Assembly: GCF_008704995.1 (NCBI RefSeq)
Contig: NZ_CP023747.1
Span: 1,116,001-1,180,000 of the forward strand
Length of the DNA: 64,000 nucleotides
Direction of reading: 5' to 3'
Source: Streptomyces nodosus
Lineage (GTDB): Bacteria > Actinomycetota > Actinomycetes > Streptomycetales > Streptomycetaceae
Within the stretch, counting starts at the first letter, position 1, and each line of letters begins with the position of its first letter. A program made the translations under genes and the position numbers. Below, in pieces: positions 8,105 through 15,426 of the stretch. The notes below the pieces were generated by a model that ran no database searches, was not told the DNA's origin, and worked only from the letters and a program-made list of their open reading frames with translations.

Positions 8105-8539
8105 ATGGCGATCCAGCGTCATACCGAGGCGCCCGACTGCATCAGCATGGGCGGCACAGCCAACCTCTTCACCATGACCGAGAGGTCTGGCATCGGTGCC
8201 ATGACGGGCACGATTGACGGTGCGGCCTACGGGGAGAACACCAGCGACCTGAACAGCGTCGGCAATGGCAGGTTCGAGTACACGATGTGTCATGTCTTTC
8301 TCGACAAGTGTGGCTCGAAGCTGCGCACGCAGGACCGTGCCGTCCTGCAGACTTCCACGGAAGACGGAGTCAGTACCTTGGAGGTGGAGTACACCGTGGT
8401 TGAGGCCACGGGGAGATTCGCGGGTTACGGCGGCGCCTTTCGCAGTCGCGGCTGGCTCAGCATGCGGGAAGGCGAAAACGGGATAGACCAGCACGCTGTC
8501 GGCGTTGTCCGCTTCGAGGGCGAGATTTGTCGCAAGTAG
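8105..8539 (+). CDS. Small beta-barrel-like protein (allene oxide cyclase/lipocalin type), unknown function
   Basis: A 144-aa protein from ATG 8105 with GGAAAGGA 7-8 nt upstream. It has no signal peptide or membrane segment. The pattern of alternating hydrophobic strands and glycines (GIGAMTGTIDGAAYG, NGRFEYTMCHVFLDKCG, GRFAGYGGAFRSRGWL, VGVVRFEGEICRK) resembles small eight-stranded barrels such as the allene-oxide-cyclase-like domain. This is a fold guess from sequence rhythm, not a firm family assignment. It stands alone and is divergent from the methyltransferase operon. The frame is intact, unlike many neighbours. Confidence 0.5.
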   Translation: MAIQRHTEAPDCISMGGTANLFTMTERSGIGAMTGTIDGAAYGENTSDLNSVGNGRFEYTMCHVFLDKCGSKLRTQDRAVLQTSTEDGVSTLEVEYTVVEATGRFAGYGGAFRSRGWLSMREGENGIDQHAVGVVRFEGEICRK

Positions 8540-8669
8540 GTGAGCGCGCGAAGCGCGTCCGGCTTCACCCTCCTTGAGGTGGACTGATGCCTGCGAGCAC
8601 AAGGCTGTGAAGTTACGGTCGCAGGCTGCACGCAAGTGCGTCCTGATCTGCGTGAACGCCGACGTTGGA

Positions 8670-8732
8670 AGCGGAGCCCCGGTAGGACGACGTGTCGACC
8701 AAGACTCATCATTCCAACCCGGGAGCTCCGCT
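8670..8732. repeat. Inverted repeat in IS4-type element remnant
   Basis: AGCGGAGC at 8670-8677 pairs with GCTCCGCT at 8725-8732, and the inner flanks also partly pair. The segment includes GTAGGACGACGTGTCGACC and AAGA. A closely similar segment (GGGCTCC, GTAGGAC, TCGACCAAGA) occurs at 11168-11197 ahead of a second IS4-type fragment. The shared motif therefore probably belongs to the end or leader region of one IS family. Confidence 0.5.
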
Positions 8733-8780
8733 GTCCGATAGTGAGTCATCACACGTGAAATCACGGTAACTAATGGCCTG

Positions 8781-8967
8781 TTCGCCCTACTCATCTGGGA
8801 CAACTCACCCAGATCGCCCCGTTCGACATGGTCGATGAGGCTCTTGCCAAGACCGGTGCGACCCAGCAGCGGCTGCGGAAGCTTCCCGCCGGGGTGTGGT
8901 CCACCTGCTGCCGGCCGTCGCCTTGTTCGAGGAGTGCGGCTACCAGACTGTTTGGCGCAGGGCCTGA
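8781..8967 (+). pseudogene. IS4-type transposase N-terminal fragment, frameshifted
   Basis: Frame-corrected translation gives HLGQLTQIAPFDMVDEALAK, TQQRLRKLPAGV, then in another frame VVHLLPAVALFEECGYQTVW and a stop. This is the N-terminal domain of IS4-type transposases (helical domain ending LPxRVVVYLLLALxLF). At least two frame changes occur within 190 bp and the catalytic DDE domain is missing. Together with the inverted repeat at 8670-8732 it is a dead left end of an insertion sequence. Confidence 0.65.
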
Positions 8968-9085
8968 TTGCCGGGAGAGCGCGGCAGATGAGTTCATCGA
9001 CCCGGCTGCAACCGGGTGAACCGATACTTTGCGGAAATAGCAAGGCTGTTTGCCGTAGACGGTAGCGCGGGGTGACAGTGCCGAT

Positions 9086-10147
9086 ATGGACACCAATGAG
9101 CTGAAGAGCACCGAAGGCCGTACCTGGGACGTCGTCGTGGTCGGCGGGGGCGTCGCCGGCCTGTCCGCCGCCCTGCTGCTGACTCGCGTACGGCGCTCCG
9201 TCCTCGTCATCGACGCAGGCGAACCCCGCAACGCCCCCGCCGCGCGAGTCGGCGCCCACAACATCCTGGGCCGCGAAGGCATCTCCCCCCTGGAGCTCCT
9301 TCGCACAGGCCGTGAGGAAGTCGCCTCCTACGGCGGAGAAGTCGTCAACGGCCGAGTCGAGCGCGTCGAGCGAGGCGACAGCACGTTCACCGTCACCACC
9401 CAGGACGGACAGCGCGCCTGTGCCCGGCGCGTCCTGGTGACCACTGGCCTGATCGACGAACTGCCCGACATCCCCGGCCTGGCCGAGAGGTGGGGCCACG
9501 ACGTGATCCACTGCGTGTACTGCCACGGCTGGGAAGCCCGCGAAACCAAGGTCGGCGTCCTGGGTAACTTCCATCAAGCTCTGTTGTTCCGTCAGATGAC
9601 CGACCAGGTCACCCTCTTCGCCCACCACGCACAGGCAGAGCTCACCGACGAACAGTGGGAACAGCTCGCCGCCCTCGGCATCGAAGTAATCCACGGCGCC
9701 GTCACCGCCCTCGAGACCGACACCGAACAAGACAAGCTGACCGGGGCCCGCCTGGCCTCCGGCACCGTCATCCCCCTCGACACCCTTGTCGTCGCGCCGG
9801 CCTTCTCCGCCCGTGGCGGCTTCCTCGAAGACCTCGGCCTCACACTCAACCCCCACCCCGCCGTCCCCGGCGTCCAGGTCGCCGTCGACCCCTCCGGATT
9901 CACCGGCGTCCAGGGCGTGTGGGCCGCCGGGAACGTCAGCGACGTCCTCGCTGCCGTGCCCCAGTCCGCCGGCGCCGGAAACACCGCAGGTGGCGCCATC
10001 AATATGGACCTCATCCTCGAAGACGCCCGACGTGCCACCGAGGCCCGCGAAGCAGCATCGGCAACGCCGTTCGACGGCACGATGGAAGCAGAAGTGTCGC
10101 GACGCGTTCTGGGGACCCGCGCCCACGGTCTGGAAGGCCTCGCATAG
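9086..10147 (+). CDS. FAD-dependent thioredoxin-reductase-like oxidoreductase with altered NADPH loop
   Basis: A 353-aa flavoprotein. FAD motif VVVVGGGVAGLSAALLL at about residues 16-32; redox pair CVYC near 149-152 inside VIHCVYCHGWE; FAD C-terminal motif GVWAAGNVSD near 295-304 and GNTAGGAINMDL. It belongs to the TrxB-like NAD(P)/FAD reductases of Actinobacteria. In relatives the NADPH loop after the CxxC region reads roughly GVLATGPMAVHQALLFRQ. Here it is VGVLGNFHQALLFRQ, short by about four residues in the glycine-rich loop. NADPH use may thus be impaired or changed. Upstream is only IS debris, so its promoter may be recruited. An XRE-cupin/methyltransferase pair lies 1.3 kb away. Confidence 0.85.
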   Translation: MDTNELKSTEGRTWDVVVVGGGVAGLSAALLLTRVRRSVLVIDAGEPRNAPAARVGAHNILGREGISPLELLRTGREEVASYGGEVVNGRVERVERGDSTFTVTTQDGQRACARRVLVTTGLIDELPDIPGLAERWGHDVIHCVYCHGWEARETKVGVLGNFHQALLFRQMTDQVTLFAHHAQAELTDEQWEQLAALGIEVIHGAVTALETDTEQDKLTGARLASGTVIPLDTLVVAPAFSARGGFLEDLGLTLNPHPAVPGVQVAVDPSGFTGVQGVWAAGNVSDVLAAVPQSAGAGNTAGGAINMDLILEDARRATEAREAASATPFDGTMEAEVSRRVLGTRAHGLEGLA

Positions 10148-10316
10148 CAAGCGGCGAGGCGCTTCCGCAACACCTCGTCATCGCCACCGCCAGGCCCTGC
10201 CCGTGAGCACCACCATGCGGCAGGGCCTGCCGCATGACCCGAGGGGCGAAGCTGATTGGGTGCAGTTCCTTTGGAGGGAAGGGTAGAGTTGGCCGCTGCG
10301 CGTGGGCGGGCCTGGG

Positions 10317-10890
10317 TCACCAACCCTTGATCATCGAGCTGCCCTCTCGCGTTGCTAAAAGCCATTCGAGGTACCAGCTGCGGAAGGTGTGACGGTTTCC
10401 TTTTGCATCGACGTACGGCTCGAAGGGCGGGTGACCCCGCTGTCCCAGTCATCCCCGCGGCGCGGGGGACGATGATGAGCTGGCCGGTCATCCCGCATCC
10501 GTTGTCGCATCGCGCCGCGCCCGCATTCCAGGAACCGGGCATCGTCGCCGGCGTCACGAAGACCTTGCGGTAGTCGTCCAGGTAGTCCTCGTCTTCGTCA
10601 CGTGTGGCGGGTTCGTACCCGGCGGCGCGAAGGGTCGCTATCTGCTGGTCGGCCCAGTCTTCTGTCTCGACGAACGCACTCGGATCCGGCAGCCAGGGAT
10701 GCTCCTCGTCGTTCTCCCAGGCCCATCCTCACTTTCCCTCGATTCGGCGGAATGACGTGGGCTCGAACGCCGGTCCGGGGCCGCCGGCTCCGACCTCTGC
10801 CAGAAACGTGCGGTCTCGTCGGGGTGCGCGACACCGAACTGCGCCTCGACCTCGGCAATGGCGGCGGGAGTCAAGACGGATTCGAACGTC
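10317..10890 (-). pseudogene. SUKH (SMI1/KNR4) family protein, multiply frameshifted
   Basis: Pieced across frames, the reverse strand reads LTPAAIAEVEAQFGVAHPDE, then RFLAEVGAGGPGPAFEPTSF, WENDEEHPWLPDPSAFVETE, YLDDYRKVFVTPATMPGSWN, DNGCGMTGQLIIVP, and last PPFEPYVDAKGNRHTFRSWY, LEWLLATREGSSMIKGW with TGA at 10317-10319. This order and the closing YLEWL block are typical of SMI1/KNR4 proteins, often immunity proteins of polymorphic toxin systems. At least three frame changes and an internal stop make it non-functional. No toxin gene is seen beside it. The N-terminal boundary is unclear. Confidence 0.65.
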
Positions 10891-11202
10891 GAGTGTCGAG
10901 ACGGCCCACGGCCACGGCGGCCGTTGGCGCCCGATGCTGACAAAGGGGGCCAGCGGTGATCTAGCCTCGCGCTTTCACGCGGCAGGGCGTCCAGTGGGTG
11001 ATCAGAATCGCGGAGAGTGCCCCTGACCTGCAATGCCGGTGATTTAGCGCATCAGCGCAGGTAGAGCGCGCGATGACGACTGTTCTGGGTGAGTAGAACC
11101 CTGGGATGCACAGGCGGCCCGCCACGATCTGGTGATGTGCCAGGTGATCTCGGGACGGGGCAACGGGGCTCCAGTAGGACAGAAGATCGACCAAGATCCG
11201 AC

Positions 11203-11258
11203 TGTCTGCGAGGGAGCCCTGTTGGGCGCTTGTCTGCGAGGGAGCCCTGTTGGGCGCT
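11203..11258. repeat. Perfect 28-bp tandem duplication
   Basis: Two identical, directly adjacent copies, 11203-11230 and 11231-11258, of a unit starting TGTCTGCGAGGG and ending TTGGGCGCT. The second copy contains the TTG from which the transposase fragment can be read, so the duplication lies in the element leader. It looks like a slippage or repair scar. Confidence 0.9.
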
Positions 11259-11478
11259 CAGTCTGCCATCGCTGTTGCCCCAGCCGTCACCACGGCGGTC
11301 CGGCCGGTGCCACCTCGAAGCCCCCGAAAGCGGTTGGAGCCGCAGTTCGGCGACCGAATCCGACTCGGCGTACTCACCGAGGAGATCACACCTGAAGTAG
11401 TCGACGAAGTACTGGAGTTGACCGGAAGAGCCGAGCGCCGCCGCAGGCTTCTCCCGGCTCGCGCGGTGGTCTATTTCC
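11250..11478 (+). pseudogene. IS4-type transposase N-terminal fragment
   Basis: From a TTG at 11250 the frame gives RLEPQFGDRIRLGVL, TEEITPEVVDEVLELTGRAE and RRRRLLPARAVVYF, the N-terminal domain of IS4-type transposases. After VVYF the frame continues as non-homologous sequence because the element ends there. The catalytic domain is absent. It is the same class as the fragment at 8781 but a different copy: the protein sequences differ clearly. Confidence 0.7.
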
Positions 11479-11789
11479 TTTGTCAGGATGCGTACGTCCG
11501 TGGCGTCAAGGTCCTCGGCATTCTGCACGATCTCCGAGAGTCCCTGGAGACGGTCGCTGGACAGATTGCCTGCGTGATCTCGGGTACGTCTCAGCGCGTG
11601 CCGTACTTGACCGTCCAGTCCGGCAAACCGGCTACCGAGTCGCTCGACTGCTGCCTCAGTCGCAGCCAAGCCCTCCGGCTCTGGTACGACGGCTCCTTCT
11701 GGGATGCCCTCCAGAGAGAAGAGCGCATCGGCGGACGCAATCCCCCGCTCCACCGCGGCTGTTCGATGCACCGCATCCCCCGTGCTCAT
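11479..11789 (-). pseudogene. N-terminal fragment of a sacsin-like HATPase protein
   Basis: ATG 11789 has a purine-rich GGGGGCAGGG just upstream. The 100 or so residues read ERGIASADALFSLEGIPEG, LAATEAAVERLGSRFAGLDG, VRHALRRTRDHAGNLSSDR and LQGLSEIVQNAEDLDATDVR. The last block is the N-box region of sacsin/Hsp90-like ATPases (usual form EIVQNADDAGATEV), known in long actinobacterial proteins with a sacsin N-terminal ATP-binding-like domain. After VRIL the frame runs into the IS4 fragment, so the remaining part of a normally much longer protein is lost. Confidence 0.6.
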
Positions 11790-12058
11790 CCCTGCCCCCG
11801 CATACCTCGGCACTCCCTACGACACAAGGTAACGAGGCCAGCGCAATCAGCACACGTCAACCCGAGACCTGTCGCCGTATGGCCCGAGCCCAAAGAACAG
11901 CCCTAACGCGCTGCTCGACGGGTTGAGCCCGACAAGTCGATTGACCCGCGCCATCTGATCCAGGACGACCACCTCACGCTCCGTCAGAAACAGCGTCGAC
12001 CGAGCGTCAAGACATTTCCCGAACTCGTCTCTTACGGAGTTGAGGCAGAACGTTCTAG
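11790..12058. other. Gap without a recognisable gene
   Basis: Lies between the sacsin-like fragment and the SWIM-type fragment. Reverse-strand text such as STLFLTEREVVVLDQMARVN looks protein-like, but no start, family or neighbour supports a gene. It may be another remnant. Confidence 0.35.
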
Positions 12059-13145
12059 ACCCACGCCCCCGCTGCGAAACACCGGGCCTGGGTGGAGTCG
12101 ATGGAGGACGCCTGGCCCGAGGAGGAGCCGCTGAAGAAGGGGCGGACCGTCGCCCGCTCCGGCCGCCTCGGGCCCCTCGCGGTCGGACCGGGGCGCATCG
12201 CCGCCCAGGTCTACGACGGCGCGGACGAGCCGTACACGGTGGTCCTCGGACTTCCGCAACCGGCGGAGGAGCAGTGGGACGCGCTCTGGGAACGGACCGC
12301 GGACCGGCCTGCGGAGACGGAGGCGCTGCTCGCCGGGGAGCTGCCGCCGGACCTCCTGGAGGCCGCGGAGGACGCCCGGCTGGGGCTGCTTCCGGGCTAC
12401 GGCGAGCTGGAACCGGACTGCGGCTGCGACGAACCGGACCATCCGTGCGCGCACGCGGTCGCGCTCGGCTACCAGTTCTCCTGGCTGCTCGACGAGGAAC
12501 CACAGCTCCTGCTGCTGGTCCGCGGCCGGGACTGGCCGACCGCGCTGGAGGAGCTGAAGTCCGTCCTCCTTCTGCGCGCCCTGGCCGAAGGGACCGAGGC
12601 CGACGACGTCCCGGACGCCGGGGACGCGGAGGACACCAGCGAGGGCGCGGACCTCGCAGGCGGACAGCCGGACGAACTGACGGACAGTCCGGCCGCTGCG
12701 GGGATCCCCGCCGCCGAGGCGTACACCCGCCCGGCCGCCCCGCTTCCGGCACTCCCGCCGCTGCCCGAACCGCCGGACGACGACACAGAGCCGGTCACCG
12801 GCATCGAGGCGGACCCGCTGGAGCAGCTGGTCGCCGACGCCGCCGTACGCGCCCGGGAACTCCTCGCGTACATCCTGGGGGCGGGCGGCGAGCCGCCCCG
12901 GCCGCTCGGCCGGTGGCAGGACACCGTGCGGATCGCCGCCACCCACCCCGCACCCCGGGTGCCCGCGCGGCTGCGGGACTCCTGCGACCGGCCGGAGGAG
13001 CTGGACCGGGCGGTCGAGGCCTGGCGGTGGGGCGGAGCCGCCGGACTGGCGGTGCTCGAAGAGGTGTGGCAGCCCGAGGGGCCCGACGTCACCCGGGCGC
13101 GCACGGCGCTCTCGACGGGCTGGGAGGACGAGGAGCTGCCCGACC
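12059..13145 (+). pseudogene. SWIM zinc-finger protein, truncated at both ends
   Basis: Open frame from a stop at 12056 through about 13145. RAWVESMEDAWPEEEPLKKG, GRLGPLAVGPGRIAAQVYDG and LPPDLLEAAEDARLGLLPG are family blocks. The SWIM motif CGCDEPDHPCAHAVALGY follows (CxC-xn-CxH, about residue 110 from GTG 12092). A Pro/Glu-rich linker and C-terminal region end at GWEDEELPDL. Family members continue for about 40-60 residues, here replaced by the back of the integrase-like gene at 13146. GTG 12092 is the first usable start but has no clear ribosome site. SWIM domains bind DNA or proteins; these Streptomyces genes are often annotated beside SNF2 helicases. Confidence 0.65.
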
Positions 13146-14176
13146 TTGATCCGGCTGGTGGGGTTGCGGAAGATCAGCCCCTGCCGTTTGGCCCGGGTGA
13201 ACAGGGACCGCAGAGCGACAAGCTGATCACGTTGATGGCGGCCCTCCACGGTTTTCATGTGGGCGAGGACGTCGTCGCGAGTCACCTCCCGCAGGTGGTC
13301 GTAGCGGTTCGACCACTCCAGCAAGGCCGGACGGACTGGTTGAGGGAGAGCCAGGCCGTGCCCTCCCTTCGCGGGAGACTGCGGGGGCCGCCGTCGCACA
13401 GGACTCGCGTCCAGCGCTCGGCTTCCGAACGGATGCCGACTGCCAGCCCTTCCAGGCGTCCGACGAGCCAGCGCTCGAAGGACGGCTCGCTGTCGTCCTC
13501 GAAGATCCCCATCTCCTCCAGGACCGCGACGACGTGGCCGACGGGCAGGTCCAGGGCCCGCAGCGGGGAGAAGATCTCCGTGTGCCGGATGGCGTCGCCT
13601 TCGACGTGACCGGTGAGAACGACGGCCAGGCCCCGGTTGACCGCGAAGCGGATGTTGCGTCCCCAGCCGCGGGCCTCGGCGAGCCGGTGGGCGAGGTACT
13701 TCGCCCAGGCCAGCCACGGGCTGGCCAGGTCTGCATCGGCCGGGTCGAGCCAACCGAAGTGCCGGGGGATCTGCTCGAACAGCGGCGGCTGCCGCCAGCC
13801 GGGGTCCGGCGCGGGAGGCGGTTTGCGCGGGGGCCACGCCGTCTTGCCTTCCGCCGGGTGGAGGCGTCGGTCTTCTGCGGTAGTGCATCCCGACGAAGAA
13901 CATGGTGCCGGACGGCGGCGAGCCGCTCCCGCACGTCTGCCCCTTCCGCCGGCTGGCCGTCGACTGTCTTCGCGCCGAGGCGGGCCTGGCACCGGCACAA
14001 ACGGCAGTAATCCCACTTCAACGGCTGGACGCACGGCAGCCGGTGCATTGCGCCGCGTCGTGCCCCCGGCCGAACATGTAGCAGGTGTGGCAGAGCCGTC
14101 CGCGGAAGTCGCCCCAGGCCAGGCAGCCCGGGCAGGAACTGGTCAGCTTGACGTAGCCCTTCGGGAAGCGTGCCAC
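13146..14176 (-). pseudogene. Zinc-ribbon integrase-like protein, frameshifted and 3'-truncated
   Basis: From GTG 14176 the sequence reads VARFPKGYVKLTSSCPGCLA, LCHTCYMFGRGHDAAQCTGC, then after a frameshift KWDYCRLCRCQARLGAKTVD and RERLAAVRHH. Next come PPLFEQIPRHFGWLDPADAD, YLAHRLAEARGWGRNIRFAV, and after a second shift VRPALLEWSNRYDHLREVTR, DDVLAHMKTVEG and IFRNPTSRIKVG. This equals N-terminal zinc knuckles plus the SAM-like core-binding part of a tyrosine-recombinase-like protein. The catalytic half is gone: the sequence stops where the SWIM fragment begins. It is the decayed partner of the XRE gene at 14181. Confidence 0.7.
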
Positions 14177-14180
14177 CGAC

Positions 14181-14510
14181 TCACTCCGGCGGCAGCGACC
14201 GGCCGTCCCGGCGCTTGGGGATCACCTTCGGCGCGGCGGTCCCCGAGCCGACAGCTGCCCGGACCGTCTCCTCCTGGCCGGGGCGGTGCACCTACTCCGG
14301 CTCGGGGATCAGGAGGTCGCCGATCTCGCAGCCGAGGACGACGCAGATGACGTCCAGATCCTCCAGCTTGAGGGAGACCGGCTGGCCGGACCACAGCCCG
14401 GACATCTTCCCGGCCGAGATGACCAGGCCGTGCTCGGCCAGGCTGCGCTGGAGCTCGGAGGCTTTCCAGATCCCCTTGTTCGCGGCGGTCAGCCGCAGGT
14501 TCCACTTCAT
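14181..14510 (-). pseudogene. XRE-type HTH protein with premature stop
   Basis: ATG 14510 opens MKWNLRLTAANKGIWKASEL, HGLVISAGKMSGLWSGQPVS and DLDVICVVLGCEIGDLLIPEPE, the compact HTH of a family whose members pair with zinc-ribbon integrase-like genes. A TAG at 14292-14294 stops the frame after 72 codons. In the same frame the reading would continue VHRPGQEETVRAA...RDGRSLPPE to TGA at 14181-14183, 4 bp before the GTG of the integrase-like pseudogene. The TAG is thus probably a nonsense mutation (AAG to TAG is one simple path). The HTH itself is intact, so a short protein could still be made. Confidence 0.65.
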
Positions 14511-14697
14511 CGCAGAAGTCCTTCCAGCCGCTTCGCGGCCCGCTGCTGCCCGGCCACCCAGGCGTCCTCGACCCGGGTCTGCTGGACATGTAATGGTGGA
14601 GTCGGGTATTGGAACTGTCTGAATGCCCCCGGTCCGGGGCTCATGTGCCGCCCGGACCGCGGTGTGAGTCGCCGTGCGTGGACGTGCCGGGAATCGG
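14511..14697. other. Short gap without gene
   Basis: Lies between the SDR stop and the start of the decayed XRE gene. It should hold that gene's promoter; GC-rich, with no recognisable boxes or strong hairpin. Confidence 0.4.
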
Positions 14698-15426
14698 TCA
14701 GGCCTGTTCGAAGTGGAACGCCTTGATGAAACAGTCGCGGGGCTGGGTGACGGCGAAGAGGATGCACTCCACGAGTGACTGCGCGGTGAGGGCGTCATTG
14801 GCCTCGCGGGGTGTGTTCTCCCACTGCTCGGAGAACGGGTCAGGGTTGTCGAAGTCGGGCGGGTACAGGGAGATCACCCGGACTCCTTGGGGCCGCAGGC
14901 GCTTGGAGAGGATCTCGGCGAACCCTGCCTGGGCGCTCTTGGCCGCGTAGAAGGCGTCGTGCGCGTCCGAGCGGTGATGACCGGCTGTTCCGCAGGCGGA
15001 GATCATGGTCACCACGTCCGGCTTATCCGAGTTGAGCAGGAGAGGGAGGAAGTTCTTCACGGTCAGGACGGTTCCGGTGGCTCCGGATGCGATGGTGTCG
15101 ACGACGTCGGCGTCGGAGGCGGATTGGAGGTCCGGTCCTTCGAGGTAGCGGGAGCCGTTGTTGATCAGCACGTCGACGCGGTCGGTGTGCCGGGCGACGT
15201 CGACAGCGAAGTCGCGGATCGAGGCCGGGTCCGTCAGGTCGCAAGCGAAGGCGTGGACTTGCTGGTGTCCCCGGCCGTGAACCTCGTCGCGGACACGTTC
15301 AGCGGCGGCAAGAGTGCGCGCGGAGAGAAAGACCTCGGCGCCGAGGTCCGCGAGACGGATGGCCAAGGTGCGTCCGAAATCGCGTCCGGCAGCAGTGATG
15401 ACCACGCGGTGATCGTCGAGTCTCAT
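14698..15426 (-). CDS. SDR-family oxidoreductase coupled to integrase-like gene
   Basis: A 242-aa short-chain dehydrogenase. The cofactor loop reads VVITAAGRDFGRTLAIRL (usual TGxxxGxG is changed to TAAGRDFG), followed by CDLTDPASI for the adenine-binding Asp, VDVLINNGSRY (NNG rather than NNAG), and the catalytic YAAKS at about residue 160. Tyr and Lys are present. The Ser is likely in VTMISACGTAG. Its ATG (15424-15426) overlaps the TGA of the 816-aa integrase-like gene by 4 bp, so the two are translationally coupled. Why a metabolic enzyme is tied to that gene is unclear; it may be a cargo gene. Substrate unknown. Confidence 0.85.
   Translation of the reverse strand: MRLDDHRVVITAAGRDFGRTLAIRLADLGAEVFLSARTLAAAERVRDEVHGRGHQQVHAFACDLTDPASIRDFAVDVARHTDRVDVLINNGSRYLEGPDLQSASDADVVDTIASGATGTVLTVKNFLPLLLNSDKPDVVTMISACGTAGHHRSDAHDAFYAAKSAQAGFAEILSKRLRPQGVRVISLYPPDFDNPDPFSEQWENTPREANDALTAQSLVECILFAVTQPRDCFIKAFHFEQA

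Larger units (their letters stand above)
11046..11478 (+). mobile_element. IS4-type element fragment (left end) inserted in a sacsin-like gene
   Basis: The fragment covers a leader with the motif shared with 8670-8732 (GTAGGAC, TCGACCAAGA), a 28-bp tandem duplication (11203-11258) and the N-terminal coding part of an IS4-type transposase. It stops abruptly at about 11478, where the opposite-strand sacsin-like gene begins. The left border is uncertain; about 11046 is where the sequence changes character. No right end of the element is present. Confidence 0.6.

Noticed and set aside
7874..10150. 758-codon reverse frame opposite the FAD oxidoreductase
   Set aside because: It mirrors the real gene at 9086 and IS debris, with no family motifs or start context. 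Only its final 30 residues look protein-like and could not be identified.
11203..11258. Possible CRISPR repeat
   Set aside because: Two directly abutting units with no spacer; no further copies or cas genes in the window.
12032..13903. 623-codon reverse-strand frame across the SWIM fragment and integrase remnant
   Set aside because: Most of it is the mirror of the SWIM coding frame; only a short part (about 13150-13370) matches the integrase-like pseudogene, which is annotated on its own.
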